Shown one piece after another: positions 31,782 through 40,440 of a DNA stretch of 64,000 bases. Below the pieces are notes generated by a model. It ran no database searches. It saw nothing but the letters and a program-made list of their open reading frames with translations, and had not been told where the DNA came from. A program made the position numbers and the translations under genes. The DNA comes from Prescottella agglutinans (GTDB lineage Bacteria; Actinomycetota; Actinomycetes; Mycobacteriales; Mycobacteriaceae), in assembly GCF_004011865.1 (NCBI RefSeq), contig NZ_RKLP01000009.1, forward strand, positions 62,001 through 126,000. The letters run 5' to 3'. Position 1 is the stretch's first letter. Each line of letters begins with the position of its first letter.

Positions 31782-33292
31782 CCGCCGTCGGTCTCGGGAA
31801 TCCGGAGTTCCCGCCGCGCGCACCCGGCGACATCGGGTTCCTCCGCGGCGACGAGACGTTTCCGCAGGCCGCACACCACGAACTCGCGAATCCGCAACTG
31901 CGCCACAACATCGGTAAGGCGACGCACACGATCCGGGCCAAGCGGCTGAAGGTCACCGGTGAGTTGCCGGACTGGCAGGCGCTGCGCGCCGCGGGATCGG
32001 CGATCAAGGTCGACACGTTGAACCGGCTGCCGGAACTGCTCGAGCAGTTCGAGGCCGCGGTGACCGCGCGGGGTGGCGTGGTGCACTGGGCGGCCGACGC
32101 GATCGAGGCCAACGCGATCGTGGCGGAGTTGGTGCGGGAGACCGGCTCCGACGAGGTCATCAAGGTCAAGTCGATGGCCACGCAGGAGATCGGTCTCAAC
32201 GAGTACCTCGAACAGCACGGCATCCACGCCCACGAGACCGATCTGGCGGAGCTGATCGTCCAGCTGGGGCACGACAAGCCGTCGCACATCCTGGTGCCGG
32301 CGATCCACCGCAACCGCGCGGAGATCCGGGAGATCTTCCTGCGCGAGATGGACGGGGTGGACCCCGATCTCGACGACGACCCGCAGCACCTGGCCGCCGC
32401 GTCGCGGAAGTTCCTGCGGCACAAGTTCATGACGGTGCCGGTGGCGATCTCGGGCACGAACTTCGGTATCGCCGAGACCGGCACGCTCGGCGTCGTCGAG
32501 TCGGAGGGCAACGGGCGGATGTGCATCACGATGCCGCAGACGCTGATCACCGTCATGGGCATCGAGAAGATCATCCCCACCTACGCCGACCTCGAGGTGT
32601 TCCTGCAACTGCTGCCGCGCTCGTCCACCGGCGAGCGAATGAACCCGTACACCTCGTTGTGGACCGGCGTCACACCCGGCGACGGGCCGCAGGACTTCCA
32701 CCTGGTGCTGCTCGACAACGGCCGCACCGCCGCCCTCGCCGACGCGATCGGGCGGCAGGCGCTCAAGTGCATCCGCTGCTCGGCCTGCCTCAACGTGTGT
32801 CCCGTCTACGAGCACACCGGCGGTCACGCGTACGGCTCCACCTATCCCGGGCCGATCGGCGCGGTGCTCACCCCGCAGCTCACCGGCATGGAGGGCGCCG
32901 ACGACCCCAACTCGTCGCTGCCGTTCGCGTCGAGCCTGTGCGGGGCCTGCTTCGACGCCTGCCCGGTCGAGATCGACATCCCGTCGCTGCTGATCGAACT
33001 GCGGCACCAGAAGGTGGAGCACAGCGGGTTCGGTGCCGAGGCCGCGGCGATGCGGGCCGCGTCGGTGGCGATGTCGTCGGCGGGGCGATTCTCGTTGGCG
33101 CAGAAGGCGGCCGGGCTCGGTCGGTTGATGGCGGGGAAGAAGGGCAAGATCTCGACGCTGCCGCCGCCGCTGAGCGGATGGACGTCGGCGCGCGACATCC
33201 AGGCGCCGCCCAAGCAGACGTTCCGGCGGTGGTGGGATTCGCCGGAGGGTCGGGCGGCGATCGACGCGGCGCGGAAGGAGGCACGGCGGTGA
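31778..33292 (+). CDS. lldF: L-lactate utilisation iron-sulfur protein LldF/LutB, copy 1
   Basis: 504 residues with an N-terminal LUD domain (about 70-300, containing HKFMTVPVAISGTNFGIAET) and a C-terminal pair of [4Fe-4S] clusters: CIRCSACLNVCPVY and CGACFDACPVE. A C-terminal tail PPPLSGW to FRRWW is characteristic. The ATG overlaps lldE by 4 bases and the stop overlaps lldG by 4 bases. Copy 2 (37322) has exactly the same length. Confidence 0.94.
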   Translation: MTAVGLGNPEFPPRAPGDIGFLRGDETFPQAAHHELANPQLRHNIGKATHTIRAKRLKVTGELPDWQALRAAGSAIKVDTLNRLPELLEQFEAAVTARGGVVHWAADAIEANAIVAELVRETGSDEVIKVKSMATQEIGLNEYLEQHGIHAHETDLAELIVQLGHDKPSHILVPAIHRNRAEIREIFLREMDGVDPDLDDDPQHLAAASRKFLRHKFMTVPVAISGTNFGIAETGTLGVVESEGNGRMCITMPQTLITVMGIEKIIPTYADLEVFLQLLPRSSTGERMNPYTSLWTGVTPGDGPQDFHLVLLDNGRTAALADAIGRQALKCIRCSACLNVCPVYEHTGGHAYGSTYPGPIGAVLTPQLTGMEGADDPNSSLPFASSLCGACFDACPVEIDIPSLLIELRHQKVEHSGFGAEAAAMRAASVAMSSAGRFSLAQKAAGLGRLMAGKKGKISTLPPPLSGWTSARDIQAPPKQTFRRWWDSPEGRAAIDAARKEARR

Positions 33293-33915
33293 GTTCGCGC
33301 GACGAGGTCCTGCGGCGGATCCGGGGTGCCCTGGCCGTGGCCCCGCCGACCCCGATCGAGGTGCCGCGCGAGTACCGGGTGGGCCGCACGATGCCCGACG
33401 CCGAACGGCTAGACCTGCTGGTCGACCGCCTCGAGGACTACGGCGCGCACGTGCACCGGTGCGCCGCCCCCGAACTGCCGGCGACCCTGGCCCGGGTGCT
33501 CGCCGACGTGGGCTCCCGCCGGGTCGGTGTGCCTGCGGGACTGGACGATTCGTGGCTGTCCCGGTTCGACGGCGAGGTGGTGGTGGACGCGGCGGACATT
33601 CCCGCCCCCGATCTCGGAGACCTGGACGGCGTGGTGACGGCGTCGACGGTGACGTGCGCCGAGACCGGGACGATCTTCCTCGACGGCAGCCCCGACCAGG
33701 GGCGGCGGGCGCTGACGCTGGTGCCGGACCTGCACGTGTGCGTGGTGACCGTCGACAGCGTGGAGGTTGGGGTGCCCGAGGCGATGGCCCGCCTGGTTCC
33801 GGAACGGCCGACGACGCTCGTCAGCGGGCCGTCGGCGACCGTCGACATCGAACTCGAACGTGTGCAGGGTGTGCACGGACCGCGGAACCTGCACGTCGTG
33901 ATCGTGGCTCAGTAG
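33289..33915 (+). CDS. lldG: L-lactate utilisation protein LldG/LutC, copy 1
   Basis: A 208-residue LUD-domain protein, GTG 33289. RRVGVPAGLDDSWLSRFDGE and CAETGTIFLDGSPDQGRRAL are family hallmarks. It is the third subunit of the LutABC complex. Its last 7 bases overlap the end of the convergent regulator gene, so no terminator space exists between them. Confidence 0.93.
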   Translation: MSSRDEVLRRIRGALAVAPPTPIEVPREYRVGRTMPDAERLDLLVDRLEDYGAHVHRCAAPELPATLARVLADVGSRRVGVPAGLDDSWLSRFDGEVVVDAADIPAPDLGDLDGVVTASTVTCAETGTIFLDGSPDQGRRALTLVPDLHVCVVTVDSVEVGVPEAMARLVPERPTTLVSGPSATVDIELERVQGVHGPRNLHVVIVAQ

Positions 33916-34640
33916 TCGCGGCGCACACCCTCGTAGTAGCCGGTGATGTGGTCGACGATCCGCTTCTGGGCGAGCGGTGCGTCGCCGCGGGTGACGGCCT
34001 CGACCAGGCCGCGGTGCTCGTGCCGCAGGCGGGTACACGTCGTCGGCCACGCCGTCGGATCCACGCCTTCCACGACATAGGACTCGATCGACGCGCGCAG
34101 CCCGGCCATCATCGCCGCGATCACCTGGTTGCCCGCCGCATCCGCCATCGCGACGTGGAACTGGGCGTCGAGGACCAGGAACTCGTCGGCGGTGAGCGTC
34201 GGCTCGTCCATCGAGTCGAGCAGTTCGACGGCGGTGGCCAGGTCCACCGACGGGGTGTGCGCGAGCGCGCGCATCACCTCCGATTCGAGGACCAGACGGG
34301 TCTGCACGACGTCGGACACCGGGAACCCGTGGGCGGCGACCTGCATCCGCATGAGCATCGTCATCCCGCCGGTGGGGCGGGAGACGATCATGGCGCCGGC
34401 GTTCGGTCCCGACCCGGTCTGCGCCTTGAGCAGGCCGAGGGCTTCCATCACCCGCAGCGCCTCCCGGACGGACGAGCGCCCGACGCCGAGATCGGCGGCG
34501 AGGGTGCGTTCGCCGGGAAGGCGCTGACCGGGCGACAGTTCCCCCGAGACCATCATTTCCTCGACCCGGCTGAGCACGTGCTCCCACGCGCGGGGATGCG
34601 CCGCGGGCGGCAGGTCGGTGGTCGGGGACTCGGACGTCAT
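33909..34640 (-). CDS. lldR: GntR/FadR-family regulator, LldR-like
   Basis: 243 residues. The N-terminal GntR winged helix reads LSPGQRLPGERTLAADLGVG then SSVREALRVMEALGL; the C-terminal FCD domain (about 105-235) has DAQFHVAMADAAGNQVI and a final HITGYYEGVR, with the His residues that typically bind a metal in FCD proteins. LldR proteins bind TNGTNNNACNA sites and release them on L-lactate. Two such sites lie at 36419-36435 and 36533-36547. The gene is 49 bases downstream of the permease gene on the same strand. Confidence 0.88.
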   Translation of the reverse strand: MTSESPTTDLPPAAHPRAWEHVLSRVEEMMVSGELSPGQRLPGERTLAADLGVGRSSVREALRVMEALGLLKAQTGSGPNAGAMIVSRPTGGMTMLMRMQVAAHGFPVSDVVQTRLVLESEVMRALAHTPSVDLATAVELLDSMDEPTLTADEFLVLDAQFHVAMADAAGNQVIAAMMAGLRASIESYVVEGVDPTAWPTTCTRLRHEHRGLVEAVTRGDAPLAQKRIVDHITGYYEGVRRDY

Positions 34641-34689
34641 GACACGTCAGCCTAGGCCGTGCGCCGGTCGCGTCCGAGCCCCCGGGCGG

Positions 34690-36357
34690 TCACGGCAGCA
34701 TCCAGTCCAGGACCGGGGTGGACTGCAGGTAGACGAGCGTGCACAGGATCAGCAGCATCGCCAGGCTGTAGCCGACGACCTTCCGCAGCAGAATCGGTTC
34801 GCTGCCCGGCTGCCCCACCGCCGTCGCCGCGATCGTCAGGTTCTGCGGGCTCACGAGCTTGCCGACCACACCGCCCGAGGTGTTGGCCGCGACCAGCAGG
34901 GTCGGGTCGATGCCAGCGTGCTGGCCGGCGGTCTGCTGCAGCTTCGCGAACAGCGCGTTGGCGGAGGTGTCGGATCCGGTGACCGCGGTGCCGAGCCAGC
35001 CGAGGATCGGGGAGAAGAACGCGAAGATCGCGCCGGTGCCGGCGAGCCACGTGCCGATCGAGACGGTCTGGCCGGACTGGTTCATCACGTAGCTGAGGCC
35101 CAGGACGGTCGCGACGGTCGCGATGGCCAGGCGCATCTTGACCACGGTGACCCCGAACGTGGTGACCGCGTCGCGGGCCGAGAGCCGGAACCGTCCGCCG
35201 CTGGTCCACAGCGAGTAGACGATCGTGACGATGATGCCGGAGATCAGCAGCAGGGTGCCGGGGTTCGACAGCCACGAGAACGTGTACACCGCGCTGGACG
35301 CCGGATCGCCGCTGCCGGTGATCAGGTTGCCGTACAGGCCGGGCCATTCGATCTTGCGATCGGTGCCGGTGAGCCACGCGGGGATGTCGACCCCGAGGGT
35401 CCACAGCTTGGCGATGCCGAACACCACGACCACCAGGAGGTACGGGAACAGCGCCAGGAACACGCGGGACGGGCCGAGGCGCTCGGGCTCGACCTGCGAC
35501 CGCTGATCCTCGGGGGTCTTCGGCTTCCAGAACTGCAGCATGGTCACGGCGGCGGCCAGTCCCGCGAGGGCGGCGACGACGTCGGTGAGTTCGTACGAGA
35601 AGTGGGCCGAGCACCAGAACTGGGCCAGTGCGAACACGGCGCCGGTGACCAGCGCGATAGGCCATGCCTGCTTCATGCCGCGTCGTCCGTCGACGAGGAA
35701 GAGCAGCAGCAGCGGCACGAACAGCGCCAGGATCGGCGTCTGGCGGCCGACGACGGCGGCGATCTCGGTCGGCGGAATGTCGGTCAGGTTGCCGGCGGTG
35801 GTGATCGGAATCGCCATGGCGCCGAACGCAACCGGGGCGGTGTTCGCGACCAGGACCGTCACGGCCGCGCGGATCGGCGGCATCCCGATCGCGATGAGCA
35901 TGGCGCCGGTGATCGCGACGGGTGCACCGAATCCGGCGAGCGCCTCGAGCATGCCGCCGAAGCAGAACGCGATCAGCATGGCCTGCACCCGCATGTCGCC
36001 GCGGCCCACCGAACTGAACACCCGGCGCAGATCCTCGAAGCGTCCGCTGACGACGGTCAGTTCGTAGAACCAGATCGCCGTCACCACGATCCACATCACC
36101 GGGAACAGGCCGAAGGTGATGCCCTGGAGCGCGGACAGGCCGGTCAGCGACGCCGGCATGTCGAAGCCGACGATCGCGACCAGGGCCGCGACGGCGAGCG
36201 CGCCGAGCCCGGCGTACCAGGCCTTGAGCTTGAAGCCGGCCAGCAGCACGAAGAACGTCGCGAGCGGGGCCAGGGCGACGAGTGCCGACGCGGTGAGGCT
36301 GCCGCCGACGGCATCGGTCGCGGGTGTGAAGGTCACCGCGAGGATCTCGGAATCCAC
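34690..36357 (-). CDS. lldP: L-lactate permease (LctP/LldP family)
   Basis: GTG 36357, with AGGAG 7 bases ahead on the minus strand, gives 555 residues. An ATG at 36359 is in another frame. About 12-14 membrane helices run throughout. Family text includes CFGGMLEALAGFGAPVAITG, VAFGAMAIPITTAGNLTDI and AANTSGGVVGKLVSPQNLTI. It imports lactate (and possibly glycolate) for the flanking LldEFG complexes. Transcription probably starts in the 215-base divergent region under LldR-like control. Confidence 0.93.
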   Translation of the reverse strand: MDSEILAVTFTPATDAVGGSLTASALVALAPLATFFVLLAGFKLKAWYAGLGALAVAALVAIVGFDMPASLTGLSALQGITFGLFPVMWIVVTAIWFYELTVVSGRFEDLRRVFSSVGRGDMRVQAMLIAFCFGGMLEALAGFGAPVAITGAMLIAIGMPPIRAAVTVLVANTAPVAFGAMAIPITTAGNLTDIPPTEIAAVVGRQTPILALFVPLLLLFLVDGRRGMKQAWPIALVTGAVFALAQFWCSAHFSYELTDVVAALAGLAAAVTMLQFWKPKTPEDQRSQVEPERLGPSRVFLALFPYLLVVVVFGIAKLWTLGVDIPAWLTGTDRKIEWPGLYGNLITGSGDPASSAVYTFSWLSNPGTLLLISGIIVTIVYSLWTSGGRFRLSARDAVTTFGVTVVKMRLAIATVATVLGLSYVMNQSGQTVSIGTWLAGTGAIFAFFSPILGWLGTAVTGSDTSANALFAKLQQTAGQHAGIDPTLLVAANTSGGVVGKLVSPQNLTIAATAVGQPGSEPILLRKVVGYSLAMLLILCTLVYLQSTPVLDWMLP

Positions 36358-36418
36358 ATGAAACTCCTGGTTTGCGCCGGGTCGCGGCGTCTCGGGGAAG
36401 GCCTGCATCGACAGGTCC

Positions 36419-36435
36419 CTGTGGTCAGACCACAG
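36419..36435. promoter_or_regulatory. FadR/LldR-type operator, permease side
   Basis: CTGTGGTC-A-GACCACAG is a perfect 8+8 inverted repeat with one central base. Its core TGGTCAGACCA fits the GntR/FadR-LldR consensus TNGTNNNACNA. It lies 62 bases upstream of the lldP start. Confidence 0.8.
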
Positions 36436-36532
36436 CGACCGTACACGATGACCCCGGTCACATTCGAGGTCTGGACGAAAGTTGGTGCAGAACTGCGTCC
36501 GGGTTTGCGCCGACGCGCTGACCATGGCTTAC

Positions 36533-36547
36533 TGTGGTCTGACCACA
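36533..36547. promoter_or_regulatory. FadR/LldR-type operator, lldE2 side
   Basis: TGTGGTC-T-GACCACA is a 7+7 inverted repeat whose arms match the permease-side site. It lies 26 bases upstream of the lldE2 ATG, directly after or over a weak -10-like TTACTG, which fits repression. The two sites are 114 bases apart, so looping between them is possible. Confidence 0.8.
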
Positions 36548-36572
36548 TTCACGTTCGACCTCGGAGATACGC

Positions 36573-37325
36573 ATGCGCATTGCGATGTTCGCCACGTGCC
36601 TGGGCGACACGATGTTCCCGAACGCGCCGCGGGCCACCGCGCTGCTGCTGACGCGGTTGGGGCACGAGGTGGTGTTCCCGCCCGGGCAGACGTGCTGCGG
36701 GCAGATGCACGTGAACACCGGCTACCAGCCCGACGCGCTGCCGCTGGTCGAGAACTACGCCGACACCTTCGGGGACGGTGCGATCGACGCGGTGGTGGCG
36801 CCGTCCGGGTCGTGCGTGGGGTCGGTCCGACACCAGCACGAGATCGTCGCCTCGCGGTACGGGACGTCGTCGCTGTGCGGCCGGGTCGAGACGGTGAAGG
36901 CCAAGACGTACGAGCTGTCCGAGTTGCTGGTCGACGTGCTCGGCGTGACGGATGTCGGCGCGTACTTCCCGCACCGGGTCACCTACCACCCGACGTGCCA
37001 CTCGCTGCGCATGCTCGGCGTCGGGGACAAGCCGCTGCAGTTGCTGCGCGCGGTGCGGGAGATCGACCTGGTCGAGCTGCCGGAGGCCGACTCGTGCTGC
37101 GGCTTCGGCGGCACGTTCGCGATCAAGAACGCCGAGACCTCCACGGCGATGCTGGCCGACAAGATCCGCAACGTCGCCGACACCGGCGCCGAATTCTGTT
37201 CTGCCAGCGACTCTTCCTGCCTGATGCACATCGGCGGCGGCATGTCCCGGCTGCAGATGGGCACGCGGACGATCCACCTGGCCGAGATCCTGGCGTCGAC
37301 GGAGAGCGTGGAGGTGACCGCATGA
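36573..37325 (+). CDS. lldE: L-lactate utilisation protein LldE/LutA, copy 2
   Basis: 250 residues, ATG 36573 with GGAG at 36563-36566. The same CCG motifs as in copy 1 are present (CCGQMHVNTGY, DSCCGFGGTFA). The N-terminal region differs most (CLGDTMFPNAPRATALL versus CIGDTLFPEVSKSTAIL). This copy carries the LldR-type operator and lies divergent from the permease, so it is the likely lactate-induced set. The stop overlaps lldF2 by 4 bases. Confidence 0.93.
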   Translation: MRIAMFATCLGDTMFPNAPRATALLLTRLGHEVVFPPGQTCCGQMHVNTGYQPDALPLVENYADTFGDGAIDAVVAPSGSCVGSVRHQHEIVASRYGTSSLCGRVETVKAKTYELSELLVDVLGVTDVGAYFPHRVTYHPTCHSLRMLGVGDKPLQLLRAVREIDLVELPEADSCCGFGGTFAIKNAETSTAMLADKIRNVADTGAEFCSASDSSCLMHIGGGMSRLQMGTRTIHLAEILASTESVEVTA

Positions 37326-38836
37326 GCGGCGTTGCACTCGGGCTGCCGGCGTTCCCGCCGCGCGCCCCCAAGGGGGTCGGCTTCCTGCGCGGGACCGAGA
37401 AGTTCCCGGCCGCCGCGCACCACGAACTCGCCAACACCCAGCTGCGCCGCAACATCGGCAAGGCCACGCACACCATCCGCGCCAAGCGGCTGAACGTGAC
37501 CGGCGAGCTGCCCGACTGGGAGGACCTCCGCGACGCCGGCTCGGCGATCAAGTCCGACGTGATGGGCCGGCTGCCGGAGCTGCTCGATCAGCTCGAGGCC
37601 GCGGTGACCGCGCGCGGCGGCACCGTCCACTGGGCCGCCGACGCGAACGAGGCCAACGCCATCGTCACCGAACTGGTGCGCGCCACCGGCTCCGACGAGG
37701 TCATCAAGGTCAAGTCGATGGCCACGCAGGAGATCGAGCTCAACGAGCACCTCGAGCAGCACGGCATCCACGCCTACGAGACCGACCTGGCGGAGCTGAT
37801 CGTCCAGCTCGGGCACGACAAGCCCTCGCACATCCTGGTGCCCGCGATCCACCGCAACCGGTCGGAGATCCGCGAGATCTTCCTGCGCGAGATGGCCGAC
37901 GTCGACCCGGAGCTGGACGACAACCCCAAGCACCTCGCCGCCGCGGCGCGGAAGTTCCTGCGGCACAAGTTCATGACGGTGCCCGTGGCGATCTCGGGCG
38001 CCAACTTCGGCATCGCCGAGACCGGCACGCTCGGCGTCGTCGAATCCGAGGGCAACGGCCGCATGTGCCTGACGCTGCCGCAGACGCTGATCACCGTGAT
38101 GGGCATCGAGAAGGTGATCCCCACGTACCAGGACCTCGAGGTGTTCCTGCAGTTGCTGCCGCGCTCGTCGACGGGGGAGCGGATGAACCCGTACACGTCG
38201 ATGTGGACGGGGGTGACGCCCGGCGACGGGCCCCAGGACTTCCACCTGGTGCTGCTCGACAACGGCCGCACCGCCGCCCTCGCCGACGGTGTCGGGCGCG
38301 AGGCGCTCAACTGCATCCGCTGCTCGGCGTGCCTGAACGTGTGCCCGGTGTACGAGCGCACCGGCGGGCACGCGTACGGGTCGACGTATCCGGGACCGAT
38401 CGGCGCGGTGCTCACCCCGCAGTTGGCGGGCATGGACGGCAAGGACGATCCGAACTCGACGCTGCCGTTCGCGTCGAGCCTGTGCGGTGCCTGCTACGAC
38501 GCCTGCCCGGTGAAGATCGACATCCCGTCGCTGCTGGTGGAGTTGCGGCACCAGAAGGTGCAGCAGTCCGGGTTCGGTGCCGAGGCGGCCGCGATGAAGG
38601 CGGCGTCGGTGGCGATGTCGTCGGCCAAGCGGTTCACGTTGGCGCAGAAGGCCGCCGGACTCGGTCGCATCGTGGCCGGGAAGAAGGGCAAGATCTCGAC
38701 GCTGCCGCCGCCGCTCAACGGGTGGACCGAGGCCCGCGACATCCCGGCGCCCCCGAAGCAGACGTTCCGGCAGTGGTGGGACTCCGCCGAGGGACGCAAC
38801 GCGATCGACCGAGCACGCAAGGAGGCGCAGCAGTGA
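37322..38836 (+). CDS. lldF: L-lactate utilisation iron-sulfur protein LldF/LutB, copy 2
   Basis: 504 residues, the same length as copy 1, with the two cluster motifs CIRCSACLNVCPVY and CGACYDACPVK and the HKFMTVPVAISGANFGIAET segment. Differences from copy 1 are scattered and mostly conservative, while codon third positions differ widely. The duplication is therefore old or the genes have diverged under selection. Both copies retain all cluster cysteines. Confidence 0.94.
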   Translation: MSGVALGLPAFPPRAPKGVGFLRGTEKFPAAAHHELANTQLRRNIGKATHTIRAKRLNVTGELPDWEDLRDAGSAIKSDVMGRLPELLDQLEAAVTARGGTVHWAADANEANAIVTELVRATGSDEVIKVKSMATQEIELNEHLEQHGIHAYETDLAELIVQLGHDKPSHILVPAIHRNRSEIREIFLREMADVDPELDDNPKHLAAAARKFLRHKFMTVPVAISGANFGIAETGTLGVVESEGNGRMCLTLPQTLITVMGIEKVIPTYQDLEVFLQLLPRSSTGERMNPYTSMWTGVTPGDGPQDFHLVLLDNGRTAALADGVGREALNCIRCSACLNVCPVYERTGGHAYGSTYPGPIGAVLTPQLAGMDGKDDPNSTLPFASSLCGACYDACPVKIDIPSLLVELRHQKVQQSGFGAEAAAMKAASVAMSSAKRFTLAQKAAGLGRIVAGKKGKISTLPPPLNGWTEARDIPAPPKQTFRQWWDSAEGRNAIDRARKEAQQ

Positions 38837-39456
38837 GCTCACGCGACGTGATCATGGGCCGGATCCGGGACGCGCTGACGCTCGCGCCACCCGCCGCGGT
38901 CGAGGTGCCGCGGAACTACCGCACCGGACGCACCATGCCCGACGCCCAGCGCGTCGACCTGCTGGTGGATCGCCTGCTCGACTACAAGGCCGTCGTGCAC
39001 CACAGCAGTGTCGCCGACCTGTCCGACGTGCTCGCCCGCGTGCTGGGCGACCTCGGCGCTCGCCGCGTCGGTGTGCCTGCGGGACTGGCGGATTCGTGGC
39101 TGTCCCGGTTCGACGGCGACGTCGTCGTCGACTCCCCGGACGTGCCGGCCCCGCGGCTGTCCGACCTGGACAGCGTCGTGACCGCGTCCGCGGTGTCGTG
39201 CGCCGAGACCGGCACGATCTTCCTCGACGGCAGCCCCGACCAGGGCCGGCGGGCACTGACCCTGGTGCCGGACCTGCACGTGTGCGTCGTGACCGTCGAC
39301 AGCATCGAGGTCGGCGTGCCCGAGGCGCTCGCCCGCCTGGTGCCCGAGCGTCCGACCACGATGATCAGCGGGCCGTCGGCGACGTCGGACATCGAACTCG
39401 AGCGGGTCGAGGGCGTCCACGGGCCGCGGAACCTGCATGTGGTGATCGTGGGCTGA
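38833..39456 (+). CDS. lldG: L-lactate utilisation protein LldG/LutC, copy 2
   Basis: 207 residues, GTG 38833 overlapping lldF2. It shares RRVGVPAGLADSWLSRFDGD and CAETGTIFLDGSPDQGRRAL with copy 1; the section around residues 50-75 (YKAVVHHSSVADLSDVLARV) differs. A short hairpin at 39452-39468 overlaps its stop. Confidence 0.93.
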   Translation: MSSRDVIMGRIRDALTLAPPAAVEVPRNYRTGRTMPDAQRVDLLVDRLLDYKAVVHHSSVADLSDVLARVLGDLGARRVGVPAGLADSWLSRFDGDVVVDSPDVPAPRLSDLDSVVTASAVSCAETGTIFLDGSPDQGRRALTLVPDLHVCVVTVDSIEVGVPEALARLVPERPTTMISGPSATSDIELERVEGVHGPRNLHVVIVG

Positions 39457-39468
39457 GGATTCCTCAGC
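39452..39468. terminator. Short hairpin at the lldG2 stop
   Basis: GCTGAGG (39452-39458) pairs with CCTCAGC (39462-39468) around ATT. It spans the lldG2 stop and precedes the end of a convergent gene at 39471. Three tandem copies of a TCAGCG[CG] heptamer (39464-39484) follow and overlap the last codons of that gene. Confidence 0.4.
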
Positions 39469-39470
39469 GC

Positions 39471-40052
39471 TCAGCGCTCAGCGGCCCGCAGCGCGGCAGC
39501 GAAATCCGGGTGCGGGTCGGTGACGATCACCGCGGACCCGTCCGGGGCCGCGGTGGCGTGAAAGAGCTTCTCCGGCCGGATGGTGTGGAGCAGCCCAACC
39601 GCCGCCGGCAGCGCGAGGAGTCCGGCCACGAACATGACGCTCGGAATCGGGCCCTCGAGGTCGGCCACAGCGATGCCAACAGCGAGGGCGATCAGGACGA
39701 CCCCCGCGACGGCTAACGCGGCGGCACCGCGCAGACCTCTGGATCGGCGAGAATCGCAGTGAATGCAGAGCGGCCATTCGGCGCGCACGGAGGGTCCATG
39801 CCGGAGGCGGTCGAACGAGTTCGCAATACCCTTCCAAAAGGGCCCGACCCCACCTGGAACATACGATGAGACTCCCTTCGGGAGGTCTTCAGTGACCTTG
39901 CGGCTCGGGCGTATCCATGTGGTTGCGGTGCTTGTTGCAGGCAGGCCGTGCTCGACGCAGATCTCAGGCAAGGGCGAGACAAGGCAGTGCTGTCCGGATT
40001 CGTCAACTGGCACAGCTCTCAACCTGACGGTGGTCTCCGGGATGGCTGACAT
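39471..40052 (-). CDS. Hypothetical two-TM protein with Cys/His pairs
   Basis: 193 residues. The N-terminal half contains CLVSPLPEICVEHGLPAT and a second pair in EWPLCIHCDSRR, which may form a zinc-binding or redox-active unit. Two membrane helices follow (about 110-130 and 136-155), then a short cytosolic tail. ATG 40052 lies 3 bases after the stop of the upstream gene, so it is the last gene of a four-gene minus-strand unit. No family was recognised. Confidence 0.65.
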   Translation of the reverse strand: MSAIPETTVRLRAVPVDESGQHCLVSPLPEICVEHGLPATSTATTWIRPSRKVTEDLPKGVSSYVPGGVGPFWKGIANSFDRLRHGPSVRAEWPLCIHCDSRRSRGLRGAAALAVAGVVLIALAVGIAVADLEGPIPSVMFVAGLLALPAAVGLLHTIRPEKLFHATAAPDGSAVIVTDPHPDFAAALRAAER

Positions 40053-40055
40053 CGA

Positions 40056-40439
40056 TCACCAATCCGACGACAGGATACTGGTGGACGTGGGAAAGTCATC
40101 CGAATCATCGCTCGATTCTTGAGCTTTGGGCGGCGAATCCGATTCGGCCAGAAGGGACAGTTGACGTTCGCCTTCTTCTGCGAGTTCAGTCTTCGTATCG
40201 CTATCCAGTTCGCGATAGCGCGCAGCAGACTCCGCGATCAAAGGGTTGAGCGTGCGCGCGAACGCGTCTGACGTGAAGACATCGCGAAGCTGTGTTCGCC
40301 CGCTGAGCACTTCGTCGACAAGCTTCGAAAACTCCGGATCATGGCTGTGCTGCTTGAGGGTTCGGAGAGAGCTGGCCAGATGCCGTGCAACACCGAGGTC
40401 GCCGCCTGCCAAGTCTCGAAATTGGTCGTCTGACGACAT
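40056..40439 (-). CDS. Hypothetical acidic protein in the EspC-like locus
   Basis: 127 residues, helical and acidic, with a Ser/Asp-rich tail (SPPKAQESSDDSDDFPTSTS). It has neither a signal nor a membrane segment. ATG 40439 has AGGAG upstream (40446-40450 on the complement) and starts 1 base after the stop of the WXG-like gene, so it is tightly coupled. A chaperone or immunity role for the adjacent secretion-type proteins is inference. Confidence 0.65.
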   Translation of the reverse strand: MSSDDQFRDLAGGDLGVARHLASSLRTLKQHSHDPEFSKLVDEVLSGRTQLRDVFTSDAFARTLNPLIAESAARYRELDSDTKTELAEEGERQLSLLAESDSPPKAQESSDDSDDFPTSTSILSSDW

Positions 40440-40440
40440 G

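Noticed and set aside
34690-36525. Longer lactate permease from an upstream start
   Set aside because: The added 56 residues cross the operator at 36419-36435. GTG 36357 has a good SD.
39464-39484. Three tandem TCAGCG[CG] heptamers at the end of the 39471 gene
   Set aside because: Too short to be a meaningful repeat array; it only affects the last codons of a hypothetical gene.
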